64,000 nt of DNA, from NCBI GenBank assembly GCA_016871315.1, contig VFZE01000020.1:40024-104023 (forward strand). The letters are read 5' to 3'. The notes beneath the pieces were generated by a model, which was not told where the DNA came from, ran no database searches, and saw only the letters and a program-made list of their open reading frames with translations. A program made the translations under genes and the position numbers. Below, piece after piece: positions 37,125 through 46,283 of the stretch (position 1 is the first letter of the stretch; each line of letters begins with the position of its first letter). Source of the stretch: Acidimicrobiia bacterium. Its GTDB lineage: Bacteria; Acidobacteriota; Terriglobia; Bryobacterales; Bryobacteraceae.

Positions 37125-37652
37125 GTGCGCGTTCTCGATGTCGGCTGCGGAGTCAACAAATACCCGGGCTCCATAGGCGTTGACTGCAATCCCGCCAGCC
37201 GCGCCGACCTCCTCTGCGACCTCGATCATTTCCCTTATCCCTTCCGCGACAACTCCTTCGACCAGATCCGCGCCATCCACGTGATCGAGCATGTCTCCGC
37301 CGTCATCGGCGCCGTCGAGGAGTTCCACCGCCTCGCACGCCCCGGCGGCCGCATCCTCATCGTCACTCCCCACTACACCGATTTCAGCTCCTTTTGTGAT
37401 CCCACACACCGTTGGCACCTCAACAGCTTTTCTTTCCGCTACTTCGGCCACGATAACGCCGGCTTCGGCTACTATTCTACGGTCAAGCTCCACGAGATTT
37501 CCGTCCGTCTCCGCTTACTAGCTTTCTGGAGGTGGCTTGGCTTTGAATTCGCCGTCAACCGCTGGCGCAGGTTCCGCCTGTTCTGGGAACACTACCTCTG
37601 CTTCGTTATCCGTGGCAAGGTCATCGAGTTTGAATTCGAAGTCCTCAAATAA
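37125..37652 (+). CDS. Small class I SAM-dependent methyltransferase
   Basis: The 175-residue protein begins with motif I immediately (RVLDVGCGVNKYPGSIGVD), followed by DNSFDQIRAIHVIEHVSAV and the post-core HRLARPGGRILIVTPHYTD. The missing N-terminal extension is usual for this compact group. Start is GTG at 37125. The C-terminus contains the basic/aromatic stretch around NRWRRFRLFWEHYLCF, which may bind membranes or substrate. Its target is unknown. Confidence 0.85.
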   Translation: MRVLDVGCGVNKYPGSIGVDCNPASRADLLCDLDHFPYPFRDNSFDQIRAIHVIEHVSAVIGAVEEFHRLARPGGRILIVTPHYTDFSSFCDPTHRWHLNSFSFRYFGHDNAGFGYYSTVKLHEISVRLRLLAFWRWLGFEFAVNRWRRFRLFWEHYLCFVIRGKVIEFEFEVLK

Positions 37653-37677
37653 GCCTCGCCTCCTCTGGTTTTTCGTC

Positions 37678-38091
37678 TTGCTCGACAAACTCAGGGACTG
37701 GGCCCACCGCCGCCGCTCCCATCCCGCCCTCGCCTCCGGCCGCCACGGCGAAGACTGCGCCCACCGTTATCTCGAGAGTCAAGGCTTGATCGTCGTTGCT
37801 CGTAACTGGCGTCCCCGCCGCGGCTCGGTCGAGATCGATCTCGTCGCCCGCGATGCCGATACCCTCGTTTTCGTCGAAGTCAAAACCAGGGCCGTCGCCG
37901 ATTACGGCGCTCCGGACCGCGCCATCGATTGGGACAAACGCCGCCGCATCGCCTACGCCGCGCGCGAGTACGCACGCCGCGCCGCTTGGGACTGGAACCG
38001 AGTCCGCTTTGATCTCATCGGCATCGTCCTGGACGGCTCCCAGCCTCTTTCTCATGACCGCGATGCCTTCTCCGTTTCGGTGCGGCTATAA
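37678..38091 (+). CDS. YraN/UPF0102 family endonuclease-like protein
   Basis: The roughly 137-residue protein matches the YraN family, a restriction-endonuclease-like fold of uncertain role. Hallmarks: SGRHGEDCAHRYLESQGL, then VARNWRPRRGSVEIDLVARD, LVFVEVKTR (the D-ExK catalytic pattern), and a C-terminal RFDLIGIVLD. The start is unclear; I use TTG at 37678 after the methyltransferase stop at 37652, since earlier in-frame codons lie within that gene and encode Ser-rich sequence. Confidence 0.82.
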   Translation: MLDKLRDWAHRRRSHPALASGRHGEDCAHRYLESQGLIVVARNWRPRRGSVEIDLVARDADTLVFVEVKTRAVADYGAPDRAIDWDKRRRIAYAAREYARRAAWDWNRVRFDLIGIVLDGSQPLSHDRDAFSVSVRL

Positions 38092-38127
38092 TGGGCCATT
38101 CCGCCCATTCGATGAGGAGCTGCACTG

Positions 38128-39129
38128 TTGCCTGAGCTACGCAAGGATCCCGTCACCGGCCGCTGGGTCATCATCGCCACCGAGAGAAGCCGCCGGCCCT
38201 CTGATTTCGTCCGGGAAGCGCCCCCTCAACTCGCCATCACCCTCTGCCCTTTTTGCCCAGGCAATGAGCAGAAGACGCCTCCTGAAGTCCTTGCCTTCCG
38301 CAATGGCGGTGGCGCCAACCAGCCCGGCTGGACCCATCGCGTCGTCCCAAACAAGTTCCCTGCGCTCCGTGTCGAAGGCGAACTCCTTCGCGAAGGCGAA
38401 GGCATCTACGACAAAATGAACGGCATCGGCGCTCATGAAGTCTTCATCGAGTCACCCGACCACGACACCGCACTCGCCGATCTCCCGGAAAAGGCCATGG
38501 AGGAGTTGCTCTGGGCCTTCCGTCACCGCGTCGCCGATCTCAAAAAAGACCCCCGCCTCCGCTACCTCATGCTCTTCAAGAACCACGGCGAGCCCGCCGG
38601 CAGCTCCCTCCTCCACTCCCACTCCCAGCTCATCGCTCTTCCCGTCGTTCCCAAGCGCGTCCGCGAGGAAATCGACGGCGCCCACCGCTATTACGACTTC
38701 AAGGAGCGCTGCATTTATTGCGACATCGTGCGCGCCGAAATCGCCGACGGCGAGCGCGTCGTCATGGAAACCGAGCATTTCCTCACCATCTCCCCCTACG
38801 CCCCACGCTTCCCCTTCGAGTGCTGGATTGTACCCCGCCGCCACGGCTCCCACTTTGAGAACATGGACACCTCCATCACCGCTAATCTTGCCTGGGTCCT
38901 CCGCATGCTCCTGCGCCAGATGGACAAGGTCCTCGAGCAGCCCGCCTACAACTTCATGATCCACACCGCCCCCGTTCAGGACGGCCCTCTTACCTACTAC
39001 CACTGGCACGTCGAAGTCATCCCCCGCCTCACCCGTGTCGCCGGCTTCGAATGGGGCACAGGCTTCTACATCAACCCCACTCCGCCCGAGGAATCCGCCC
39101 GCTACCTCCGCGAAGCCGGTCTCGTCTAG
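38128..39129 (+). CDS. galT: Galactose-1-phosphate uridylyltransferase
   Basis: The 333-residue HIT-superfamily enzyme exchanges UDP-glucose and galactose-1-phosphate. It shows KDPVTGRWVIIA, zinc site CPFCPGNE, the active-site histidines in HSHSQLIALP, second CIYCDI, and the late HWHVEVIPRLTR. The start is a TTG at 38128 with a good GAGGAG (38114-38119). No galK or galE is nearby, so it may act in glycan precursor synthesis rather than galactose use. Confidence 0.93.
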   Translation: MPELRKDPVTGRWVIIATERSRRPSDFVREAPPQLAITLCPFCPGNEQKTPPEVLAFRNGGGANQPGWTHRVVPNKFPALRVEGELLREGEGIYDKMNGIGAHEVFIESPDHDTALADLPEKAMEELLWAFRHRVADLKKDPRLRYLMLFKNHGEPAGSSLLHSHSQLIALPVVPKRVREEIDGAHRYYDFKERCIYCDIVRAEIADGERVVMETEHFLTISPYAPRFPFECWIVPRRHGSHFENMDTSITANLAWVLRMLLRQMDKVLEQPAYNFMIHTAPVQDGPLTYYHWHVEVIPRLTRVAGFEWGTGFYINPTPPEESARYLREAGLV

Positions 39130-39150
39130 CGCCCGCTTCAGCGTGCCGCG

Positions 39151-39166
39151 CCTCGACTCATCGAGG
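39151..39166. other. Hairpin downstream of galT
   Basis: CCTCGA-CTCA-TCGAGG gives a perfect six-base stem with a four-base loop, 21 bases after the galT stop. No T-run follows, so it is not a classic intrinsic terminator. It may protect the 3' end. Confidence 0.35.
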
Positions 39167-39184
39167 AGCCGGCCCGCGAAACCA

Positions 39185-39211
39185 GCTCCTGATCGGGCTC
39201 CTGATCGGGCT
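39185..39211. repeat. 12-bp tandem duplication
   Basis: GCTCCTGATCGG occurs twice in immediate succession and is followed by a further GCT, about 2.25 copies. It lies between galT and the bicupin gene, 38 bases upstream of the latter's ATG. Confidence 0.85.
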
Positions 39212-39248
39212 GGATTCGGTTCCGGTAGGCTGATAAAATGAGCGCCCC

Positions 39249-39881
39249 ATGCGCCCGATTCTGTTCCTGTTTGCACTGGCCGCAATGGCCCAGCGGCCCG
39301 TTCCTGTCGACAACGAGTGGACACGTGTCCTGATCGCCGCCTCTAGTCCCGGTCCGAAAGGCCGGCTCCACAAGCACGACGTCAACCGCGTCATGATCTA
39401 TCTCGATGACGGCAAGCAGAGGCTGGAATTCGAAGAGGGGACGGTGAAGGAGATTCCCTTCACCGCCGGCCAACTGCTTTGGGATACCAAGGGCGGCATG
39501 CACACCAGTCAGAACACCGGCGGAACAACCTTCCGGATCGTCGAAGTGGAGATAAAACAGTCTGGCGGGAAGGTGGTGTTCCCCTCCAAGGATCCCGTGA
39601 ACGTGGCCCCCGCCTTGTACAAGGTCGAGCTGGAAAATGAACAGGTGCGCGTGCTGCGCGTCAAGCTCAGCCCGCGCCAGCGTATCCCCGAGCACGAGCA
39701 TCTTCTGCCGCGCGTGGTGGCTCCTTTGACTCCGGTCAAACTCAGGATCACGGCTCTTGACGGTGGCCAAACCACGTTCGAATCCAAACCGGGTGAGGCC
39801 GTCTTCCTTACCACCGCCCGGCATAGCGAGGAGAGCTTGCTCGACGCGCCCTCGGAGCTGATCGTCGTGGAATTGAAGTGA
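39249..39881 (+). CDS. Secreted two-domain cupin-like protein
   Basis: The 210-residue protein has a signal peptide (MRPILFLFALAAMAQ) and two cupin-like halves. The first has GRLHKHDVNRVMIYLDDG, the second RQRIPEHEHLLPRVV with an EHEH pair; both show the glycine-rich strand spacing of small beta-barrels. Metal binding is plausible in the second half. The function is unknown. It is flanked on both sides by short tandem duplications. Confidence 0.7.
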   Translation: MRPILFLFALAAMAQRPVPVDNEWTRVLIAASSPGPKGRLHKHDVNRVMIYLDDGKQRLEFEEGTVKEIPFTAGQLLWDTKGGMHTSQNTGGTTFRIVEVEIKQSGGKVVFPSKDPVNVAPALYKVELENEQVRVLRVKLSPRQRIPEHEHLLPRVVAPLTPVKLRITALDGGQTTFESKPGEAVFLTTARHSEESLLDAPSELIVVELK

Positions 39882-39901
39882 TCTCACGCGGCTCCCTGCC
39901 G

Positions 39902-39931
39902 CCTGTCGCTCCTTGACCTGTCGCTCCTTGA
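39902..39931. repeat. 15-bp perfect tandem duplication
   Basis: CCTGTCGCTCCTTGA is repeated twice with no spacer, then CCTTGA begins a partial third copy. It lies between the bicupin stop and the TonB-dependent receptor start, in an otherwise featureless 112-base gap. Confidence 0.9.
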
Positions 39932-39993
39932 CCTTGACTTCCGCATTCTCTCCTCATAAACTCACATCAACCTACTGGTGAGAGGGGCACAGC

Positions 39994-42900
39994 GTGCCGA
40001 AGACTGTTCTTGTTCTTTTGATCTCTGCTTTCTCCTGCTGGTCTCAGACCACCGATGCGTCTCTCTCCGGGACCATCACCGACCCGGCTGGCGCCGCCGC
40101 GGCCGCCGCTTCGGTCTCCGCGCGCAACATCAGCACAGGCGTCATTGCTCGCACCTCCGCGAATGACTCTGGCGTCTACATTTTCGCCGCTCTCCACCCA
40201 GGCAAATACCGCCTCGAAGTCGAGCAGACAGGTTTCCGGAAGGCTGCATTCAACGACCTCCTACTCGAAGTGGGCGCAAAACTGACCGTCAACGTGGAAC
40301 TCGAGCTCGGCGCCCTTGCTGAAACCGTCGAGGTCAGCGCCGCTGGAGCCACCGTCGTCGGCTACGCCACCAGCTCCGTCGGCGGCATCATCACCTCGGA
40401 AAAGGTCATGGAGCTGCCGCTGGAAAGCCGCAACGCCCTCCAGTTGATCGCCACACAGCCAGGCACCGTCGGCGACAACTTCAGCGGCAACCGGTCCGGT
40501 TCCCTCAACATCACCATCGACGGTACCAACATGCAGGACAATCTCCTCAACGGTATTCAATACACCCCCATCGTCGCCAGCGTCGACCGCGTCGAGGAGT
40601 TCCGCATCGTCACCTCCCCCGCCGACGCCGAGCTCGGCCGGGGCTCCGGCCAGGTCCAGATCCTCACCCGCTCCGGAACCAACCAGTTCCACGGCAGCCT
40701 CTTCGAGTTCCACCGCAACACCCTCCTCACCGCCAACACCTGGTTCAACAACCAGCGCGGCATCGATCCACAAACCGGACAGCCCGTCTCTCCCCGCAAC
40801 AACCTCATCCGCAATCAGTACGGCGGCCGCATCGGCGGACCCGTTCTCAAGAACAAAACCTTCTTCCATTTCACTTACGAAGGCCAGCGCGTCCGCACGC
40901 GCAACGCCGTCACCTGCACCGTTCTCACCGAACCCGCCCGCCGAGGCCTGTTCCGCTTCTTTCCCGGCGTCCAGAACGGCAACGCCTTCGCCCGCGTCCC
41001 CACCGTCGACCTCCAAGGCAACCCCGTCCGCCCGCCCGGCGCCGGCGAACTACAAACCGTCAGCGTCTTTTCCCGCGACCCTTTCCGCATGGTCGCCGAC
41101 CGCACCGGCGCCATGGCGCGCCAGCTCGCTCTCATGCCCCTGCCCAATCAGTTCTGGGCCGGCGACGGCCTCAACACAGCCGGCTTCACCTGGGGCCGTT
41201 CCAGCAGCGAGGACTTTGACCAAATCGCTCTCCGCGCCGATCATCACTTCAATTCCTCCCACCGCCTCAGCTTCTCCTACAGCTTCGAGGATCAATTCGG
41301 CATCAACGTCAGCGGCGCGCAGCAATTCCCCGACGTCCCGCCCGGCGGCGGCAGCGCCCGCGACAATTTCTATTCCGCCTCCCTCACCTCCGTCTTCCGC
41401 TCCAACCTCCTCGGCGAATTCCGCGCCGGCGTCCTCCGGCCCACCGTCAGAATCCTCGCCCCGTGGGAAATCGGCGGCATCGATGTCCTCCCCCACGCCG
41501 CAGCCGAACCCTACCTCCTCAGTCTCGCCGGCATCACCAGCCCCATGTTCCCCGGCATCACCGCCTCTCCCAGCAACCGAATCTCTCCCGTCTATCAAAC
41601 CGGCCAGAACATGACTTGGTTGCGGGGGCGCCATACCTTCAAGGGCGGCGTCGAGGCCCGCTTCGTCTCCAGCGCCGGCTTTGACGCCAACTTCATCATG
41701 GCCCGTGCCAGCGTCGGCGCCGGCGCCGTCCCCGTCCAGAACATCGGCAACATCCCCTCCATCGGCCTCAACCAAGGCGCCGCCCAGAACCTCCTCAACA
41801 ACCTCGCCGGCTCCCTCAACGGCGCCCAGCAAGGCTTCAACTCCCCGGGTGGCCGCGACCCCTTCTTCCTCCCCGGCGAGAACAAACACCGCAACTGGCG
41901 CACTCCCGAATTCAGCTGGTTCTTCAAGGACGACTTCAAAGTCAATCCGAACCTCACCCTCAACCTCGGCCTCCGCTATGAATGGTACGGAGTCCCTTCC
42001 GAAGGCCGGGGGAAGGCGCTCGCTCTCGAAGGCGGCTCCGCAGGCATCTTCGGCATCACCGGCTCCTCCTTTGCCGACATGTTCCAGCCCGGCCGCCAAG
42101 CTGGAACCATGACCCGCGTTGTTCCCATTGGTCCCGGAACCGTCAATCCCAACCGCCAGTTCTACGCGAACGACAACAACAACTTCGCTCCCGCTGTCGG
42201 CCTTAGCTGGTCGCTCCCCTGGCTCGGCCGCAACAAAACCACGCTCCGCACCGGCTACGGCATCGGCTATGAGCGCAACCCCATCTACTTGGTTCACACC
42301 ATCGGCGCCGCCCAGCCCGGCTACTTTGGACTAAGCAACTTCGTCACCGCCTCTTATCTCGATACCGGCAGCCTCCGCCTCCCCTTGCCCACCCTCGGCA
42401 AGCCGCTGGAACTGGTTCCCTTCACCGACCGCGCCCAAACCCTCTACAGCTACGACGACAACCTCCGCACCGCCTACATCCAAAACTGGAACCTCTCCAT
42501 TCAGCGCAATCTCGGCAACGATTTTGTCCTCGACGTCCGCTACGTAGGCAGCAAAGGCACCAAGCTCGTCCGCGAAGCCAGCATCAACGAGGTCAACATT
42601 TTCGAAACCGGTATCCTCGACGCGTTCCTCATCACCCAGGCCGGCGGCCAAGCCCCCTTGCTCGACCGCATCTTCATGGGTCTCAATATCTCCGGCCTCG
42701 GCGTTGTCGATGGCTCCCGAATCACCGGCTCCGACGCCGTCCGCTTCCGCAGCGACACCCAGGGCATGCTCGCCAACAACAACGTCGGCTCCTTCGCCGC
42801 CTTCCTCAACAACAACGTGCTCGGCACCAATCAGCAGGGCGGACTCCTCCGCCGCGCCGGCCTGCCGGAAAACTTCATCGTTCCCAATCCCCAGTTCGGA

Positions 42901-43758
42901 GCCGCCAACCTCGCCGGAAATTTCGCCAACTCCACCTATCACTCTCTGCAAATCGAACTCGTCCGCAGATTCCAGGGCGGCTGGCTCTTCCAGGGCTCCT
43001 ACAACTGGAGCCGCAACCTCGGCGAAGAGGACGGCGACGGCATTGACCTGCTCGCCAACTACCGCACCCAGCGCAACCGCCGCCTCGACAAAAAACTGCT
43101 CAGCTACCACCGCACTCACGCCTTCAAGAACAACGGCATTTATGAACTCCCCTTCGGCCCCGGCAGGCGTTTCGGAAACTCTTCCCGAGGCTGGAAAGCC
43201 CGCCTCATCGAACGCTGGCAGGTCGCCGGCATTTTCAACCTATTCAGCGGATCGCCCCTTGGGCTCACCACCGGCGTTGCCTCCTTCAACGCCTTCGGTG
43301 GAAACACGCCGGTTCCCGTAGCAGCCCTACCGAAATCCACCGGCAAAGTCATGCGAACTCCCAACGGCGTCGTCTATTTCGACGGTCTCAACCAGGTCGC
43401 CGATCCTCACATCCCAAGGCTCACCACCTTACAGGCCATTCAAGGACGCAGCACTCTTCGCGCCATCACCGACTCCTCCGGCAATCTGCTCCTCGTCAAC
43501 CCCGCCCCGGGCGAAATCGGCGCTCTCGCCCCGCGATTCCTCGAAGGCCCCGGCTCCTTCCGCCTCGACCTCAACCTCATCAAGCGCATCCGCCTCACCG
43601 AATTCAAGAACATCGAACTGCGCCTGGACGCCGTCAACGCCACCAACAGTCCCCAGTTCTCCAATCCCAACGGCGACATCAATTCGCTCAACTTCGGCCG
43701 CATCACCGGCGCCGGCGGCAACCGCGTTGTTGTCATCGGATCACGGCTCAACTTTTAG
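39994..43758 (+). CDS. TonB-dependent receptor-like (Oar-type) outer-membrane protein
   Basis: The 1254-residue protein starts at GTG 39994 with AGAGGGGC upstream and a signal peptide (MPKTVLVLLISAFSCWSQ). Residues about 22-110 form a carboxypeptidase-regulatory-like beta domain (SLSGTITDPAGAAAAAASV, GKYRLEVEQTGF), then a plug domain (INITIDGTNMQDN-type region, DRVEEFRIVTSPADAELG) and a long beta-barrel ending in Phe (RLNF). This matches the Oar-like receptors expanded in Acidobacteria. No canonical TonB box is obvious. It opens the carbohydrate-enzyme region, so glycan import is the likely role. Confidence 0.92.
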   Translation: MPKTVLVLLISAFSCWSQTTDASLSGTITDPAGAAAAAASVSARNISTGVIARTSANDSGVYIFAALHPGKYRLEVEQTGFRKAAFNDLLLEVGAKLTVNVELELGALAETVEVSAAGATVVGYATSSVGGIITSEKVMELPLESRNALQLIATQPGTVGDNFSGNRSGSLNITIDGTNMQDNLLNGIQYTPIVASVDRVEEFRIVTSPADAELGRGSGQVQILTRSGTNQFHGSLFEFHRNTLLTANTWFNNQRGIDPQTGQPVSPRNNLIRNQYGGRIGGPVLKNKTFFHFTYEGQRVRTRNAVTCTVLTEPARRGLFRFFPGVQNGNAFARVPTVDLQGNPVRPPGAGELQTVSVFSRDPFRMVADRTGAMARQLALMPLPNQFWAGDGLNTAGFTWGRSSSEDFDQIALRADHHFNSSHRLSFSYSFEDQFGINVSGAQQFPDVPPGGGSARDNFYSASLTSVFRSNLLGEFRAGVLRPTVRILAPWEIGGIDVLPHAAAEPYLLSLAGITSPMFPGITASPSNRISPVYQTGQNMTWLRGRHTFKGGVEARFVSSAGFDANFIMARASVGAGAVPVQNIGNIPSIGLNQGAAQNLLNNLAGSLNGAQQGFNSPGGRDPFFLPGENKHRNWRTPEFSWFFKDDFKVNPNLTLNLGLRYEWYGVPSEGRGKALALEGGSAGIFGITGSSFADMFQPGRQAGTMTRVVPIGPGTVNPNRQFYANDNNNFAPAVGLSWSLPWLGRNKTTLRTGYGIGYERNPIYLVHTIGAAQPGYFGLSNFVTASYLDTGSLRLPLPTLGKPLELVPFTDRAQTLYSYDDNLRTAYIQNWNLSIQRNLGNDFVLDVRYVGSKGTKLVREASINEVNIFETGILDAFLITQAGGQAPLLDRIFMGLNISGLGVVDGSRITGSDAVRFRSDTQGMLANNNVGSFAAFLNNNVLGTNQQGGLLRRAGLPENFIVPNPQFGAANLAGNFANSTYHSLQIELVRRFQGGWLFQGSYNWSRNLGEEDGDGIDLLANYRTQRNRRLDKKLLSYHRTHAFKNNGIYELPFGPGRRFGNSSRGWKARLIERWQVAGIFNLFSGSPLGLTTGVASFNAFGGNTPVPVAALPKSTGKVMRTPNGVVYFDGLNQVADPHIPRLTTLQAIQGRSTLRAITDSSGNLLLVNPAPGEIGALAPRFLEGPGSFRLDLNLIKRIRLTEFKNIELRLDAVNATNSPQFSNPNGDINSLNFGRITGAGGNRVVVIGSRLNF

Positions 43759-43767
43759 CTTCTCTCC

Positions 43768-43807
43768 AGCCCAACTGCCAGCCTGATCTGCCGCGTGGCA
43801 GTTGGCT
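43768..43807. terminator. Candidate terminator hairpin after the TonB-dependent receptor
   Basis: CAACTGCCA (43772-43780) and TGGCAGTTG (43796-43804) pair perfectly; the stem extends outward by AGC/GCT with a one-base bulge, enclosing 15 bases. There is no T-tract, so it may be a Rho-independent variant or a stabilising hairpin. Confidence 0.45.
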
Positions 43808-43985
43808 GTCGGAAACCACAGCCTGCTGCCTGGCATCTAACAAATCAGAAGGCCGTTTTGCGTGCCTTCAACGTGCACCCAGCTCGAATCGTGCCGGGCT
43901 GCCTTGCAGTCCGGCGCGTGATGGGTGCCTGCTTGCGGGAGGCGGTGGTCTCCTTCTCCTTCCCGCCGCCTTCACGCTGCAGCGT

Positions 43986-44444
43986 TCAATGCGCCGTGTA
44001 GCCCCCGTCCACCATCAAGTGCGCACCCGTGATGAAGCTCGCCTCATCGGACGCTAAAAACAGCGCCGCATTCGCTACCTCCGCAGGCTCCCCCAGCCGC
44101 TTCAGCATGTGCCGCGGCACCCGCTCCCAATCGCTCCGCTCCGCCGCCTCGATGCCCTTCTGCGTGAAGTCCGCCGCGTTGTTCACCACCACGGCGATCC
44201 GCCCGAATGCCTTCATCGCAACCTCGGTGATCCAACGCGCCCCCTCTTCTTGGGATATACCCGCCACCGCCAGTTCCGCCGGCCTTCCCCTCGAGCGTAT
44301 CTTCCCCGAAACCTGCTCGCCGCTCTCCCGCCTCACATCATTCAGAACCACCAGCGCCCCTTCCTCGGCGAACCGCAATGCAATCGCCTCCCCGATTCCT
44401 GCTCCCGCCCCGCTAATGATGGTTACTTTATCCCTAACTCGCAT
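43986..44444 (-). pseudogene. Short-chain dehydrogenase remnant with internal in-frame deletion
   Basis: The 152-residue reading frame has the SDR cofactor site ([31 protein letters not shown]) and the C-terminal end ([35 protein letters not shown]). It jumps directly from the NNA region at SDWERV to [11 protein letters not shown]. The roughly 90 residues that normally carry the catalytic Ser-Tyr-x-x-x-Lys and the substrate wall are missing. Intact SDRs are about 250 residues. It should therefore be inactive, unless used as a binding fragment. ATG 44444; divergent from the zinc dehydrogenase. Confidence 0.75.
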
Positions 44445-44486
44445 ACAAATGACACAGCCTAGCATGAATGGCTACACTTGGTGCTT

Positions 44487-45506
44487 ATGCAGGCCGCCTA
44501 CTACCACGGCAAACACGATATCCGCGCCGGCTCCTGCCAGCCCGTCGCACCAGGCCCCGGCCAAGTCCAGATTGCCGTCTCTCACTGCGGCATCTGCGGA
44601 ACTGACCTCCACCTCTTCCACGGACACATGGACCACCGCGTCAAGCCTCCCCAAGTCATCGGCCATGAAATGTCTGGCGCCATCGCCGAAGTCGGCCCCG
44701 GCGTCTCCTCCTACAAACACGGTGACCGTGTCACCGTCATGCCGCTTGACCCCTGCAACGATTGCCCCGCATGCAAAGCCGGACACAGCCACGTCTGCCA
44801 GCGTCTCAAGTTCATCGGCATCGACACCCCCGGCGCACTCCAAGCCCTGTGGACCGTTCCCGCCCACACTCTCCACCGCATCCCCGACAGCCTCTCCCTC
44901 CGACACGCCGCCCTCATTGAACCCATCGCCGTCGCCTGCCATGATGTCCGTCTCGGCCGCGTCACACCTGGCGAGTTCGCCGTCGTCCTCGGCGGCGGTC
45001 CTATCGGCGCCCTCGTCGCTCTCGTCGCCAAGGCCGCCGGCGCGCGCGTCCTCATCTCCGAAATCAATCCCTTCCGCATCGCTCTGGCCCGCAAACTCGG
45101 TCTTGAAGTCGTCAATCCCCTCGAAACCGATCTCGTCAAACTCGTCACTACGCAAACCAATGGCGCAGGGGCCGACGTCGTCTTTGAAGTCTCAGGCTCC
45201 ACCGCGGGCGCCGAAATCATGACCCAGCTCCCGCGCGTCCGCGGCCGCGTCGTCATCGTCGCCGTCTTTCCCAAACCCGTCCCCGTTGATCTCCACAAGT
45301 TCTTCTGGCGCGAACTCTCCCTCTGCGGCACCCGCGTCTATGAACATGAGGACTTTGAAAAAGCCATCCAACTCGCCGCCGCACGCGCCTTCCCCTTCGA
45401 GGAACTCATCACCGGCGTCTATCCTCTCGAGGGCGTCACCAAGGGACTCGAGCAGATGGAGCAGGGCGGGGAAGTCATGAAAATTCTCGTGGAGTGTTCC
45501 ACCTAA
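44487..45506 (+). CDS. Zinc-dependent medium-chain alcohol/polyol dehydrogenase
   Basis: The 339-residue protein has the catalytic zinc site (CGICGTDLHLFHG, GHEMSG), the structural four-cysteine lobe (CNDCPACKAGHSHVC) and the Rossmann loop LGGGPIGALVAL with an acidic residue (SEINP) favouring NAD. It resembles threonine/sorbitol/galactitol-type dehydrogenases. ATG at 44487 is preferred over a TTG three codons earlier. The next gene, six bases on, is a KduD-like dehydrogenase, so both probably act in one sugar-acid pathway. Confidence 0.9.
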   Translation: MQAAYYHGKHDIRAGSCQPVAPGPGQVQIAVSHCGICGTDLHLFHGHMDHRVKPPQVIGHEMSGAIAEVGPGVSSYKHGDRVTVMPLDPCNDCPACKAGHSHVCQRLKFIGIDTPGALQALWTVPAHTLHRIPDSLSLRHAALIEPIAVACHDVRLGRVTPGEFAVVLGGGPIGALVALVAKAAGARVLISEINPFRIALARKLGLEVVNPLETDLVKLVTTQTNGAGADVVFEVSGSTAGAEIMTQLPRVRGRVVIVAVFPKPVPVDLHKFFWRELSLCGTRVYEHEDFEKAIQLAAARAFPFEELITGVYPLEGVTKGLEQMEQGGEVMKILVECST

Positions 45507-45512
45507 CTCAAT

Positions 45513-46283
45513 ATGCCCGTTCTCGACCTCTTCAACCTCACGGGCAAGAAAGCCCTCGTCACCGGATGCCGCCGCGGCATCGGCCGCGCCATGGCCGAAG
45601 CTCTTGCCGAAGCCGGAGCCGACATCGTCGGCGTCAGCGTATCGCTGGAAGGCCCCGACAGCGAAATCGCCCAATCCGTCAAAGCCGCTGGCCGCAACTT
45701 CCACGGCTACGCCTGCGACTTCTCTGAACGCAAGGCCCTCTACGCCTTCATCGCCCAAGTCACCAAGGACCACCCTGATATCGCCATCCTCGTCAACAAC
45801 GCCGGCGCCATCCTCCGCAAGCCCGCCGCCGAACACCCCGACCTATACTGGGACAAAATCCTCGAAACCAACTTGAGCTCTCACTTCGTCCTCACCCGCG
45901 AAATCGCCAAGGGCATGCTCGAACGCAAGTCCGGCAAGATCATCTTCACCGCCTCCCTGCTCACCTTCCAGGGCGGCATCACCGTGCCCAGCTACGCCGC
46001 CAGCAAGGGCGGCGTCGGCTCTCTCGTCAAGGCGCTCGCCAACGAATGGGCCGCGCACGGCGTCAACGTCAACGCCATCGCTCCCGGCTACATCGCCACC
46101 GATGTCACCGAAGCCCTCCGCAAAGACCCTTCCCGCAATCCCGCCATCCTCACCCGCATCCCCGCCGGCCGCTGGGGCTTGCCCGCCGACTTCAAAGGCG
46201 CCGCCGTCTTCCTCGCCTCCCCCGCCTCCGATTACGTCCACGGCGAAATCCTCACCATCGACGGCGGCTGGATGGGCCGCTAA
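45513..46283 (+). CDS. Short-chain dehydrogenase, 2-deoxy-D-gluconate 3-dehydrogenase (KduD)-like
   Basis: The 256-residue protein has the cofactor motif VTGCRRGIGRAMAEAL, the NNAG motif, and catalytic Ser-Tyr-Lys (FTASLLTF, PSYAASKGG). The C-terminal RIPAGRWGLPADFKGAAVFLASPASDYVHGEIL closely matches KduD-type enzymes that reduce or oxidise keto-deoxy sugar acids. It follows the zinc dehydrogenase by six bases and overlaps the convergent panE-like stop by four. Confidence 0.9.
   Translation: MPVLDLFNLTGKKALVTGCRRGIGRAMAEALAEAGADIVGVSVSLEGPDSEIAQSVKAAGRNFHGYACDFSERKALYAFIAQVTKDHPDIAILVNNAGAILRKPAAEHPDLYWDKILETNLSSHFVLTREIAKGMLERKSGKIIFTASLLTFQGGITVPSYAASKGGVGSLVKALANEWAAHGVNVNAIAPGYIATDVTEALRKDPSRNPAILTRIPAGRWGLPADFKGAAVFLASPASDYVHGEILTIDGGWMGR

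Noticed and set aside
41050..42297. A 415-codon minus-strand frame inside the TonB-dependent receptor gene
   Set aside because: Antisense, Gly/Ala/Glu-rich, no signals.
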